Shown: one piece after another, positions 7,104-15,568 of the stretch
Layout of the letters: each line of letters begins with the position of its first letter
Position numbering within the stretch: position 1 is the first letter of the stretch
DNA from: Verrucomicrobiota bacterium
GTDB lineage: Bacteria; Chlamydiota; Chlamydiia; Chlamydiales; JAEYWL01
Length of the DNA: 36,131 bases
Direction: 5' to 3'
NCBI GenBank assembly: GCA_023428915.1
Contig: JAEYWL010000104.1
Span: 1 to 36,131, forward strand
Program-made: the position numbers and the translations under genes
Notes under the pieces: model-generated
Told to the model about the DNA's origin: nothing
What the model saw: the letters and a program-made list of their open reading frames with translations, nothing else
Databases searched by the model: none

Positions 7104-7754
7104 CTACTCTCGAAGCAGTTCAGGGGTTAGTTGTTTTGAAGGCAGAATAACGCCGCATGAGATCACGTACTTTAACGCCTCTTCTACTTTAATCTCCAAA
7201 TGGACGATTTCCTTGCGCTTAATCATGACAAGAAATCCGGAAGTTGGATTAGGGGTAGTCGGTATAAAGACTGCTACATTTTCTTCATTGCTGATTCCTG
7301 AAAGGTCGTCGCAAGTAATAAAACCCATGCATTGCATATCGGGATTGGGAAAATTCACGAGCACCACTTTTTTGAACGCATTAGATTGTGGAGTAAAGAT
7401 GGTGTTAATTACGTCCTGGGAGGTTTTATAAATGCTGCTAATGAATGGGATGCGATGCAAAACATATTCGCCCAATCTAAGCAGGTAATGAAATAATACC
7501 CATTGGGTGACTGCGCCAAGCCCCAGGGTTGCAAACAATAATCCTATTATGATTATAACTTGAGCTACATAATGCTGCAGTTGCGCACTTGTAAGAAACA
7601 GAAAGCCATGTTCGAAATAATGGTATTTTGCAAATACCGGTTCAACAAGCCCTAAAAATGGCGTTGTTAATAGCCCTACAATAAACCCTACAATGGCCAA
7701 AGTTAGGGCTAACGGCAGTAAAATTACAATTCCCGTTAAAAAATATTTTTTCAT
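7104..7754 (-). CDS. DUF502 family inner-membrane protein
   Basis: The 216 residues have an N-terminal membrane helix (about 5-32), a second around 62-90, then a soluble part with FIPTTPNPTSGFLVMI, the hallmark of the DUF502 family (related to plant COV proteins). The biochemical role of the family is not established. Its start overlaps the stop of the glycosylase gene by ATGA, so it is translationally coupled to it. I see no departure from the family length or core. Confidence 0.85.
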   Translation of the reverse strand: MKKYFLTGIVILLPLALTLAIVGFIVGLLTTPFLGLVEPVFAKYHYFEHGFLFLTSAQLQHYVAQVIIIIGLLFATLGLGAVTQWVLFHYLLRLGEYVLHRIPFISSIYKTSQDVINTIFTPQSNAFKKVVLVNFPNPDMQCMGFITCDDLSGISNEENVAVFIPTTPNPTSGFLVMIKRKEIVHLEIKVEEALKYVISCGVILPSKQLTPELLRE

Positions 7755-8356
7755 AAATTAATTTTTTTTAATACACTAGGTTGAATGCGGAAACGCCATA
7801 ATAGTTTAGCATGTTCTCCCGCATAGTCAATACCTACTCTTTCAGAAGCAATAATTGCCTCTTCAGGAATGATGATATTTCGGTCTTCCAGCCAGATTTG
7901 CGGCCCTGTAAGGCTGGAGCCGTTAAGCGCCCTGGTAATACCTAAGGCTTGTGCAGTAGCTCCAGGGCCGGAGGTTAAAGTTTTATCCAGCTTTTGTTTC
8001 CGGCGCCTTTTAATCATGGTTTCTATCCCGACAGCAGGGAGGATGGCCCTGATTAATACGGCATGGGGGATATCCGCCTTATTAGTGACGATGTTAAACA
8101 TATTATGCAGGCCGTAACAAAAATAGACATAAGCCACACCGCCTTCTTGATACATTACTTGGTTGCGCGGTGTGCGCCTGTTGTTATAAGCATGCGATGC
8201 TTTATCTTCCGGGCCTCTATAGGCCTCTGTTTCGATAATCATGCCCCCTGTGATATCTCCATCTAAATGCGTCAGCAGATACTTTCCTAAAAGGTCTCTG
8301 CTGACATGCAACACATCCGTGTGGTGATAATAATGAGGGGGAAGAATTGCGGCCAT
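7751..8356 (-). CDS. mpg: DNA-3-methyladenine glycosylase (AAG/MPG family)
   Basis: This enzyme removes 3-methyladenine and other alkylated purines to start base excision repair. The 201 residues match the monofunctional AAG fold: ARDLLGK-type RDLLGKYLLT (20-29), the catalytic IIETEAY with its Glu (40-46), HAYNNRRTPRNQVMYQEGG, AYVYFCYGLHNMFNIVT and the late SGPGATAQALGI. Size fits the bacterial family (about 190-210). It follows rnr with an 8-base gap and overlaps the DUF502 gene by 4 bases, so it sits within a compact minus-strand operon. Confidence 0.93.
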   Translation of the reverse strand: MAAILPPHYYHHTDVLHVSRDLLGKYLLTHLDGDITGGMIIETEAYRGPEDKASHAYNNRRTPRNQVMYQEGGVAYVYFCYGLHNMFNIVTNKADIPHAVLIRAILPAVGIETMIKRRRKQKLDKTLTSGPGATAQALGITRALNGSSLTGPQIWLEDRNIIIPEEAIIASERVGIDYAGEHAKLLWRFRIQPSVLKKINL

Positions 8357-8364
8357 TTTGCGGT

Positions 8365-10578
8365 TTAGCGTTTTCGCTTGTGTTTGCGAGAACCTTTAGC
8401 GCGGTCAGGTTTCTGCTTGGCTGGGCGCGCGCGCGGCGCTTCTTCAGGAACTAAATACCAGCTTGTTTCTGATAAAATAAAATCAATATCCTTAAGCATG
8501 ACAAATACCTGGTTGCCAGGCATATGAATTTTGCCCGTATGCCTGCCTTTAAGCTGCATAGCGCCTTCATCAAATACAAAGTAATCATTTTCAAGCTCAG
8601 AAACATGTAAGAAGCCTTCCAGCATGAAATCAATCACTTCGAAATAAAACCCGAAATTTTTTACTTTGGTGACTACAGCGGGGTATTCGCGATAAGGGTC
8701 TTTTTTTCTAATATCGTCCAGCAAGCGCAGTTTTTTTAATAAAACTACAGCCCCTTCTGCTTTGGCGCTGATTCTCTCTTGATCTGAGCATTTTTGAGAG
8801 ATCATTTGAATTTCGTCGAGGTCGTCATCCATGCCAAAAAGGAGGCGATGCACAACCAAGTCGACATAGCGTCTTATAGGGCTTGTAAAGTGGCAGTAAT
8901 GGGTAAGGGCCAGGCCATAATGCCCGATATTATCTGGGGAGTAGCTGGCAAGGCGCAGCCTGCGAATAAAACTTGTTGCCAGATATGGGCCGTACGAGGT
9001 TTCCAAAGCCTCGTCGAACAGTTTCTGCAGATCTTTCGCAGAAGGCTTATCTTTCACATCAAAGCCAAAAGCCCGCGCCAATACAGCGAAGTCTTGCAGA
9101 TTCTCTTCCGCAGGTTCGTCATGGACGCGGAAAGTAAGATTTTTACCTTGTTGAGTAAGATGGGTAGCCACTACCTCATTAGCCTTAAGAGCAAACTCTT
9201 CCACTAGCTGGTGAGTAATGTCGTACTGCACATAATCAGTCTTGGTAGGCACTCCCTTTTCATCTGTTATTACCACAAGATCCGGCAGGGCAAATTCTAT
9301 GCTGCCTCTTTGGTATCTTTGCGCTTTCAATAAATGGGTAAGCTCTACCATATCCTGAAGCATCTTAAGGTGGGGGCTTTTCTTTTTACCCTCTAATACG
9401 GCCAAGGCTTCGCGATAGGTGAATCTTTTGCGGCTTTTGATAACCGAGCGGGCAATGCGGTAATTGAGAAGCTCGCCCTTCCTGTTAAACTTCATCAAAA
9501 TGGAAACTGTAAGCCTATTCACTTTGGGTTTTAAGCTGCACAAGTTATCGGAAAGCACAGACGGGAGCATGGGCAGGCAAAATCCGGGAAAATAAGTGGA
9601 GTTGCAGCGCTGGGAGGCTTCATGATCAAGAGGGGAGCCTTTAACTACGTAATGGGAAACATCAGCGATATGCACTCCAAGTTCATAACCATTTCTTTTT
9701 TTGATTACATGGAGAGCGTCATCGTAGTCTTTGGCTGTATCCGGATCTATGGTAAAACATTCAATTTCCCGCAGATCTTCCCTGTTAGCCAGATCCTTGG
9801 GGGTTACCCGCGTTCCATAAGAAGTAGCTTGCTTGATTACCTTATTGGGAAAATCCGCGCGCAGTTCAAATTCTTCAATGGCAGCTTTAATGTCGCATGA
9901 AGGGTCTGAGATATGTCCGAGATAATGAGAGAGCTTGCAAGTAGCTTCCCTGTCTTTACCGCCCCAATCTACAACCTTCATGACAATGCGATCGCCAATT
10001 TTTAATGGCTCTTTGTGGTCGCTGGAGACTGCTACGGTGCGGTTTTTTCCTAGCAGAGGCACGTAGGCATAATATTCGTCTTCGTTATGTACCTGTTTAA
10101 TTATGCCGGCAATATGCGTTCTGGAGCGCTCTACAATAGTGATGACCCGCCCTTCAGGGCCTTTTTCCGTGACCACATCGCTGACAAGGACTTCGACAAG
10201 GTCGCCATCAACGGCATTCATAGTTAAATGCTTGGGAACAAATATATCCTGGGTAAGTTCTGCAGCTTGATTGGGTTGTAAAAAACCAAAACCGCGCGGG
10301 TGCACGCGCAGCACCCCGGAAACTACCAGCGCATTGGATTTTAGGGCTGAGTATCTGCCATTAATTAGCTCCAATAACCCTTTTTGAACTAGTTCTTCCA
10401 ATACTTCTTTGATTATTGGAAAATGCAACGGTGTAAAGCTTAAGCGTTCCGTAAGCTCATGAAATGATAAGGGAGTATACCCTCTTCCTGAAACAAACTG
10501 TTCGACAACCCTGGAATAATTCTCTTTTAGTTTGGTTTCTTTGGTACTATTGAGACTCTTTTTTTTCTTTTTTGCCAT
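8365..10578 (-). CDS. rnr: Ribonuclease R
   Basis: RNase R is a 3'-5' processive exoribonuclease that degrades structured RNA. The 737 residues contain an N-terminal helix-turn-helix-like domain (about 20-75), cold-shock OB folds (about 85-235, with HPRGFGFL and DIFVP), the RNB catalytic domain (about 265-600) with the metal-binding aspartates in IDPDTAKDYDDALHV (277-291) and the late HFTSPIRRYVDLVVHR, then an S1 domain (about 645-720) and a Lys/Arg-rich tail. The lysine-rich tail and S1 domain favour RNase R over RNase II. The gene lies 42 bp downstream of tal on the same strand. Confidence 0.96.
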   Translation of the reverse strand: MAKKKKKSLNSTKETKLKENYSRVVEQFVSGRGYTPLSFHELTERLSFTPLHFPIIKEVLEELVQKGLLELINGRYSALKSNALVVSGVLRVHPRGFGFLQPNQAAELTQDIFVPKHLTMNAVDGDLVEVLVSDVVTEKGPEGRVITIVERSRTHIAGIIKQVHNEDEYYAYVPLLGKNRTVAVSSDHKEPLKIGDRIVMKVVDWGGKDREATCKLSHYLGHISDPSCDIKAAIEEFELRADFPNKVIKQATSYGTRVTPKDLANREDLREIECFTIDPDTAKDYDDALHVIKKRNGYELGVHIADVSHYVVKGSPLDHEASQRCNSTYFPGFCLPMLPSVLSDNLCSLKPKVNRLTVSILMKFNRKGELLNYRIARSVIKSRKRFTYREALAVLEGKKKSPHLKMLQDMVELTHLLKAQRYQRGSIEFALPDLVVITDEKGVPTKTDYVQYDITHQLVEEFALKANEVVATHLTQQGKNLTFRVHDEPAEENLQDFAVLARAFGFDVKDKPSAKDLQKLFDEALETSYGPYLATSFIRRLRLASYSPDNIGHYGLALTHYCHFTSPIRRYVDLVVHRLLFGMDDDLDEIQMISQKCSDQERISAKAEGAVVLLKKLRLLDDIRKKDPYREYPAVVTKVKNFGFYFEVIDFMLEGFLHVSELENDYFVFDEGAMQLKGRHTGKIHMPGNQVFVMLKDIDFILSETSWYLVPEEAPRARPAKQKPDRAKGSRKHKRKR

Positions 10579-10620
10579 TATTTTCTTTTTAGCGACGTTT
10601 TATGAGAGGGGTATTCCCCT

Positions 10621-11583
10621 CTAAACAACTGTCTCGATGAATTTCTCTAGTTTAACTGTATCTTTTGCAAAATTGCGAATGCCTTCGGCTAGTTTTTCAG
10701 TGGCCATTGCATCCTCATTCATCAGCCAGCGGAATGTATTTTCAGTGTAGGAAATTTCTTGGATGGCGCTTTGCTTAGCCTTTTGCGGATCCAATTTTCG
10801 TTCAACTGTGCCTTGAGCCTCTTGAAGCTCTTTCATAAGCTGAGGAGCAATCGTTAAAAGGTCGCAGCCTGCAAGTTCGAGGATCTCACCAATGTTTCTA
10901 AAGCTTGCCCCCATAACAGAGGTCTTAAAGCCCATTTTTTTAAAGTAATTATAAATCTGAGTGACCGACTTCACGCCAGGATCCTCATCGGCAGGATAAC
11001 TTTCCTTATTTTCGTTTTTTTTGTACCAGTCGAGAATGCGTCCAACAAATGGAGAAACGATTGCAACTCCTGCCAAAGCTGCCCCAATAGACTGAATTAG
11101 GGAAAAAATAAGGGTCATATTAACATTTACGCCCTCTTTACTTAGTTCTTTAGCAGCTTCAATACCTTCCCATGTGGAAGCAATTTTAATGAGAATGCGT
11201 TCCCGGCCAATTCCTTGCTCCTCATATAAGGCAAGCAGTTTTAATGCTTTTTTTATAGTCGCTTCTTTATCAAAAGACAGGCGGGCATCTACTTCTGTAG
11301 ACACTCTGCCTGGAATTATTTTTAAAATCTCGCACCCGAAATTTACAGCCAATTTATCAATGATGTGGTTGGCTTGTTGTTTTGCATCCCCGTCCATTTT
11401 TCTGCCATATTGAATCGCATCCTCCACCAGGTGCTTATATTGCGGTTTTTGCGCGGCATTGAAAAGCAGGGAAGGGTTGGTTGTCGCGTCAATAGGAGTG
11501 TATTGCTTAATGGCATCGATGTCGCCGGTGTCGATGACAATTGTGGTAAGTTCTTTGAGTTGACTGAGTTTATCTTGGGCCAT
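10621..11583 (-). CDS. tal: Transaldolase
   Basis: Transaldolase moves a dihydroxyacetone unit between sugar phosphates in the non-oxidative pentose phosphate pathway. The 320 residues match the long bacterial form: VIDTGDIDAIKQYTPIDATTNPSLL near the N terminus, the Schiff-base lysine at 133 in ILIKIASTWEG, and FVGRILDWY further on. In Chlamydia tal also lies close to the V-ATPase genes, so the position supports the taxonomic reading. A zinc-ribbon protein gene is 13 bp upstream and rnr 42 bp downstream on the same strand. Confidence 0.96.
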   Translation of the reverse strand: MAQDKLSQLKELTTIVIDTGDIDAIKQYTPIDATTNPSLLFNAAQKPQYKHLVEDAIQYGRKMDGDAKQQANHIIDKLAVNFGCEILKIIPGRVSTEVDARLSFDKEATIKKALKLLALYEEQGIGRERILIKIASTWEGIEAAKELSKEGVNVNMTLIFSLIQSIGAALAGVAIVSPFVGRILDWYKKNENKESYPADEDPGVKSVTQIYNYFKKMGFKTSVMGASFRNIGEILELAGCDLLTIAPQLMKELQEAQGTVERKLDPQKAKQSAIQEISYTENTFRWLMNEDAMATEKLAEGIRNFAKDTVKLEKFIETVV

Positions 11584-11596
11584 ATGCCCTCCTTCC

Positions 11597-11965
11597 TTAC
11601 TCGCGATTGGTTTGGGTCAAAGGTTCAAAGCGAAAATCTATATAAATACTTTCGCTGCCAATTTTTAATTCTAAACAAGAATTTAGTCTTGTCAACAAAA
11701 GTTTGTAAGGAATTTTTATATGATGCTCTCCAACATCGATACCGACTGAAGTATTGCTAAGTATTTCTTCAGAATCAACAATTTGTTTGCAGAGAAGCTC
11801 GAACTTTTTTAATTGCCTCACTAACTTTTCATCTGTAAAGACATAAATTTTATTACAGCAATTGCAAGTAATATGCTCTTTTTCGATAGAGAAATCAAAA
11901 ATTGAAAAAGCTACAGGTGTTTTACAACTCGTGCACTTAAATTCTAGAAATTGTCCTTTTTGCAT
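11597..11965 (-). CDS. Unknown zinc-ribbon protein, 122 aa
   Basis: I do not recognise a named family. The first 45 residues carry two CxxC pairs (C11-C14 and C34-C37, in FKCTSCK and ITCNCCN) spaced as in a zinc ribbon. A helical segment follows (about 48-70), then a beta-rich C-terminal half with VGIDVGEHHIKIPYKLLL. There is no signal peptide, so it probably acts in the cytoplasm. It is the first gene of the minus-strand group with tal, 13 bp downstream; regulatory or metal-dependent binding is possible but not shown. Confidence 0.65.
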   Translation of the reverse strand: MQKGQFLEFKCTSCKTPVAFSIFDFSIEKEHITCNCCNKIYVFTDEKLVRQLKKFELLCKQIVDSEEILSNTSVGIDVGEHHIKIPYKLLLTRLNSCLELKIGSESIYIDFRFEPLTQTNRE

Positions 11966-12093
11966 ATTTGAATAGCCTTAGTATTTTTTTACAATAATAG
12001 TAACAGATAACAGCAAAAGGAGAAAGATGAATATAATTCATTCTTGACGATTAGCCGTAAGCTCATAAGAGATTATTCTTAAAATCCGAATTA

Positions 12094-12211
12094 GGCGCTT
12101 AATATGGACAATGGACCTTAATGACTCCATGGACCTTATGGACTTAATGGACTAAGCGCCAATTGTTTGTCGTAAATGTCCTTGGCGTCGTTAAGGTCGA
12201 TAATGTCGTTT
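12094..12211 (+). repeat. Family 1 intergenic repeat, copy A
   Basis: The copy has a 67-bp core (12094-12160) with 8-bp ends GGCGCTTA and TAAGCGCC in inverted order and several TGGACNTTA-like words inside, followed by a tail AATTGTTTGTCGTAAATGTC and CTTGGCGTCGTTAAGGTC. The whole unit returns in reverse complement at 25938-26054 with about 90 percent identity by eye. It occupies most of the 272-bp space between the zinc-ribbon gene and the lipoprotein gene and encodes nothing visible. Confidence 0.8.
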
Positions 12212-12237
12212 GTCCATTAAGTTCAGGCAAAGTGGTT

Positions 12238-12717
12238 TTACAATATGTTTGTCAGTTTTTCGTAGGCGAGGCAAAAATCCAAAGGTTCGAGCTTGCAGCG
12301 GTAATCGCCAATGGCAACATCAATGCAGTTATTCTGCAATAATGCCCCAATTATGCGGCGGCTGTCTTCGGGTTGAAGCAGGATTTTTTGCCCCCCGGCT
12401 AATAAATAGCCTCGTGTAAAAAATTCTTCTTCGTTGATGCGGTAACGAACTCCTACTGTCTGGTCGCAGTCGGCAAGAAGGGGGCAAGAAGTGATGATAA
12501 AGTAAGTTCTAAGCCCGCCTGATCCTGAAACAAATTCGGCTTTTAATGAGTTGTTGAATTGCGCTTTAGGCTGCACCAGCCTAGCTGTATCATACATGGG
12601 ATATTTTGCCAGAACCTCGGAGTAGTTCCAGCAGATTTCTTTCTTTTGGCAGGAATGTAGAAAAAAAAGAAGGAGAGGAAAAATAATTCCTCTCCTAAAA
12701 AATGTTTTGCAAATCAT
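12238..12717 (-). CDS. Probable lipoprotein of unknown function, 159 aa
   Basis: The N terminus has a basic start (KTFFRRG), a hydrophobic stretch IIFPLLLFFL and LHSC, which looks like a lipobox with Cys23 as the lipid-attachment residue. The mature part has further cysteines (C29, and C88, C93, C130, C140, C148 approximately) that may form disulfides outside the cytoplasm. No conserved domain is recognised. It starts 16 bp after the small exported protein gene and is likely cotranscribed with it. Strand and reading frame are well supported; function is not. Confidence 0.7.
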   Translation of the reverse strand: MICKTFFRRGIIFPLLLFFLHSCQKKEICWNYSEVLAKYPMYDTARLVQPKAQFNNSLKAEFVSGSGGLRTYFIITSCPLLADCDQTVGVRYRINEEEFFTRGYLLAGGQKILLQPEDSRRIIGALLQNNCIDVAIGDYRCKLEPLDFCLAYEKLTNIL

Positions 12718-12733
12718 TCTTTAAGAAAAACTC

Positions 12734-12961
12734 TTAGTGGCTGTGACCGTGGTCATTGCTAGAGTTTTGTACCGCAACAGCTATAATTGCAACAAGAGCA
12801 ATTGCACCGAGGGCGATAGCAGGAGCTAGGCTTGGAGCCTGTCTGTAATCTTCATATCCATTGCCGCCAGCGTAGTAAAAGTCTTGTGCATTTGCGCCTG
12901 CAGAAGTGCTTAGCATTGCAACAGCTACAGCTAAGCCTATCAGTTTCTTAAACATTTTCAT
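12734..12961 (-). CDS. Small exported protein with a membrane helix and His-rich tail, 75 aa
   Basis: The protein has a signal peptide (MKMFKKLIGLAVAVAMLSTS, cleavage probably after AGANA), a Tyr/Gly-rich middle (YYAGGNGYEDYRQ), a hydrophobic helix APAIALGAIALVAIIAVAVQ and a short tail DHGHSH. ATG at 12961 is preferred over the GTG one codon earlier because AGGAG is then 8 bases upstream. It could sit in the inner membrane or envelope with a metal-binding tail. No family is recognised. The lipoprotein gene follows after 16 bp. Confidence 0.65.
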   Translation of the reverse strand: MKMFKKLIGLAVAVAMLSTSAGANAQDFYYAGGNGYEDYRQAPSLAPAIALGAIALVAIIAVAVQNSSNDHGHSH

Positions 12962-13072
12962 CACTCAAACTCCTTATAAATAAAAAATATGTCTTGCTTC
13001 CCTACTTTATTATTCAAGAAACAAATTTTCTGCAAATAATTTTTTATAAAACGTGCACTTTTTGTTAGTAGA

Positions 13073-13900
13073 TTACTGCAAGCTAGTTGTAGAGGCAATT
13101 TTTTTCTCGCTGGATAGAAGGTCGTTTTTTGTTTTATTTAGCAGATAATCCTTCCAAACAGGTCCCATATCTGAATAATCTTTTTCAAGCATTTGCACAA
13201 AAGGAAGCCATTGCTCATGATAGAAGGGGTCGGACTGGAAAACAGCAGCAAGATTGCCGCTAGCGTTATTTTGCTGTATGTATGCTTGCCAGTTATCTTG
13301 AAGTGTCTTAACGGCTTTTTGAAGCTCGCTTTTGCGCCTTGAACTAGCCAGCATGCTAAAGGCATCTTTATTAAACCTTACCGATCTAAAAGCGGCGAAA
13401 AAGTCTTTGTAAAAAGTCGAAAACTCGCTTTTTAAGGCGGCGGCTGTAAGTACGTAAAGGATGCCATCCTTTTTTAAAATGACATGCATAAGCCTGACAT
13501 CGCCCCATTGTGTTGTCATATCAACTTGAGAAAGGCTTGCATTCCCTGCTTGCGTAGTGATCATGCCGAGGTTTTTCCACTCAGAGCCGTGAGAGTCATT
13601 AATAGCTTTAACGGATTTTAGATAGTCATTTACTGTGCCCTTATAAGGTTCCATGCCTAAGTTCATAGATGGCGGGTAATTTGCCGCCCCCTTGCCGATG
13701 ACCATTACTTTAACCCGCGGCGGCAGCTGGCTTGGATCCGCAACAGACCAGCCTTCGGGAGGTGTAAATAGCAAAGCGCCCGGTTCTTCGAGAGCTTTGG
13801 TATATTCATTTTGTATGGTATCGCTGCTTAGCGGCTCTGCCAAAAGCCATCCGGTTTGTATAACGCCAAGAATAAGAAATATGTTAGCGAGCCGAATCAT
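13073..13900 (-). CDS. Exported protein of unknown function, 275 aa
   Basis: The open frame extends to 14050, but the ATG at 13900 has a strong ribosome binding site (TTAGGAGGCATTATG) and begins a signal peptide (MIRLANIFLILGVIQTGWLL then AEP), whereas the upstream part is translated from GTGCCC repeat DNA. Residues about 30-155 (LLFTPPEGWSVADPSQLP, later VDMTTQWGDVRLMHVILKKDG and FFAAFRSVRF) resemble in layout the PsbP/DcrB-like lipid- or protein-binding fold; this is a guess. The C-terminal part is helical, with repeated Asp/Lys/Leu. It is the only gene in the 12965-14135 stretch and is divergent from the V-ATPase operon. Confidence 0.7.
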   Translation of the reverse strand: MIRLANIFLILGVIQTGWLLAEPLSSDTIQNEYTKALEEPGALLFTPPEGWSVADPSQLPPRVKVMVIGKGAANYPPSMNLGMEPYKGTVNDYLKSVKAINDSHGSEWKNLGMITTQAGNASLSQVDMTTQWGDVRLMHVILKKDGILYVLTAAALKSEFSTFYKDFFAAFRSVRFNKDAFSMLASSRRKSELQKAVKTLQDNWQAYIQQNNASGNLAAVFQSDPFYHEQWLPFVQMLEKDYSDMGPVWKDYLLNKTKNDLLSSEKKIASTTSLQ

Positions 13901-13998
13901 AATGCCTCCTAATTGAACTGCAAAAGGTATACCAAAAGAAATTTTGTAAAGCAAATAATATAGAGTGGTTATGTATTTTCCCCTGCCCTTCACCCGCG

Positions 13999-14024
13999 CT
14001 CCTGCCCGTTCGTGCCCGTGCCCG
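13999..14024. repeat. GTGCCC-rich short repeat, copy 3
   Basis: CCTGCCCGTTCGTGCCCGTG and CCCGAAAA lie between the divergent exported-protein gene and the V-ATPase operon, in the same word pattern as the copies near 3839, 5089 and 34471. The rest of the 235-bp space is A/T-rich and would hold the promoters of both transcription units. Confidence 0.5.
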
Positions 14025-14135
14025 AAAAATCTAGGACAGGGACTAAGCAAATAAATTTATGCAAGCAGTCTAATTGATTAATTGCGTTTTATTGTCCAAG
14101 ATATTTTACTATTATTAGTTTATTAGGAGGCCTGC

Positions 14136-14771
14136 ATGAGCAAAGCATTGGAAATGGGAAAAGATAAGATTCAAAAGATTTGCGACGCCTTGCGTAAGGA
14201 AACTCTCGAGCCTGCGCAAAAGGAGGCTGAGGAGATTATAGAAAACGCCAAAAAAGAAGCGGAAAAAATACTTAAAGATGCCCGCAGGCAAACTGCTGAA
14301 ATTATTCAAACAGGAAAAACGAAAATTGAGCAAGAGCGGGCTGTTTCTGAGTCTATGCTGCAGCAATCTGCCAAGCAGGCTCTAGAGGCTCTTCGTCAGG
14401 AAATTGAAAAAACCCTATTTAGTCCCGAGTTGCAGCGTCAAATTGTTCAGGAGTCTTCTAAGGAAGAGGTAATTGCTGAACTTCTTCAAGCCATAGTGGA
14501 AGGCATAAGAAAGGATGGGATAAATTCAGACTTGGCGGCTGTCATACCAAAAGCAGTGCCTGCTGCCGCTATTAGCAAAATGTTGGCAAAAGAGGTCTTG
14601 GAGCAACTGCAGAATCAGAGTGTGCAGCTTGGGGATTTCTTAGGAGGGGTGCAGGTAAAAGTTGCAGACAAACGACTGACTCTGGACATTACGGATGCCA
14701 CCTTGCATGATTTGATCATGAAATATGTCCGCAAAGATTTACGCAAATTGCTCTTTGGGACTATGTCCTAA
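14136..14771 (+). CDS. atpE: V-type ATP synthase subunit E
   Basis: Subunit E forms part of the peripheral stalk holding the A/B head against the membrane part. The 211 residues start with a long charged helix (about 1-110, with EAEEIIENAKKEAEKILKDA) and end in a mixed alpha/beta domain (about 115-211, with LGGVQVKVADKRLTLDIT). Ribosome binding site GGAGG lies 6 bases from the ATG. This is the first gene of the seven-gene operon; the next starts 17 bp later. No separate G/H stalk subunit gene is present nearby. Confidence 0.93.
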   Translation: MSKALEMGKDKIQKICDALRKETLEPAQKEAEEIIENAKKEAEKILKDARRQTAEIIQTGKTKIEQERAVSESMLQQSAKQALEALRQEIEKTLFSPELQRQIVQESSKEEVIAELLQAIVEGIRKDGINSDLAAVIPKAVPAAAISKMLAKEVLEQLQNQSVQLGDFLGGVQVKVADKRLTLDITDATLHDLIMKYVRKDLRKLLFGTMS

Positions 14772-14788
14772 TTCTAGGGAAGTGGATC

Positions 14789-15568
14789 ATGGCAAACTAC
14801 TACTATTTAGGCACTTTGCTGCCCGAGCTGCATTTCGATAAAAAACCTGAGTTAGGCTTTGAAGAGCTGGAAGAATTGTTAGCTGCTAACCTTACCGGTA
14901 AAGATCAAGAAAAAGTAAATGTCTTTCGACGCTTTTCGGATATTCAAAATATCAACTACTATTGGAAAGGCGAACCATTGGACCCTTACGGTCACTTTGA
15001 TAAGAATAAGCTTGAAGAGGCGCTGTTGACAGGGATAGGTTTGCCCAAATATGTGTTCGAATACATAGAAGAAACGCAGCATATAAAAGACCCGGAAAAA
15101 AGAATCTATGGATTAATGACGTTATTTTTTGATCAGGAAATAAATCAAACATCAGGATTTCTTAAGCAATATTTGCTATTCGAAAAAAAATTGCGTTTGA
15201 TACTTGCTGTTTTGCGTGCCAAAAAGCTGAATTGGGATTTGGCAAAAGATTTTAAACACCAAAACCTCGATGATGAATTTATTGAGGAACTTTATTCTCA
15301 GAGGGACGCAAAGACATTAGAGATCCCTGAGGGGTTTGAGGAAATTGTCGAGCAGTTCAATCAACACTATGAAAACCCGGCAGCTTTATATAAGGATTTA
15401 ACAAAATTTCGCTTTGACTTTATTGAAGAAGCTGTTGGAAGCCAGCAGTTTAGCATTGATAGGATTTTGGGTTATTATATACAACTAATTTTTATAGAAA
15501 GGTGGCAAAGCTTAGACCGTCAACATGGCCTAACAATTGTGGATACAATACTTAAGGAATTAAAATGA
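14789..15568 (+). CDS. DUF2764 protein of the V-ATPase operon (probable subunit C equivalent)
   Basis: The 259-aa protein starts MANYYYLGTLLPELHF and is almost all helical, with many aromatic residues and RILGYYIQLIFIERW near the end. DUF2764 proteins occupy this position in V-ATPase operons of Chlamydiae and Bacteroidetes, where a normal subunit C gene is absent, so it is thought to serve as the C-like collar linking rotor and membrane part; that role is inference from context. Its TGA overlaps the atpA start as ATGA, which implies coupled translation. Confidence 0.85.
   Translation: MANYYYLGTLLPELHFDKKPELGFEELEELLAANLTGKDQEKVNVFRRFSDIQNINYYWKGEPLDPYGHFDKNKLEEALLTGIGLPKYVFEYIEETQHIKDPEKRIYGLMTLFFDQEINQTSGFLKQYLLFEKKLRLILAVLRAKKLNWDLAKDFKHQNLDDEFIEELYSQRDAKTLEIPEGFEEIVEQFNQHYENPAALYKDLTKFRFDFIEEAVGSQQFSIDRILGYYIQLIFIERWQSLDRQHGLTIVDTILKELK

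Noticed and set aside
13901..14050. The upstream extension of the 275-aa exported protein
   Set aside because: It would be translated from the GTGCCC tract, lacks a start signal and would put 50 residues ahead of a clear signal peptide.
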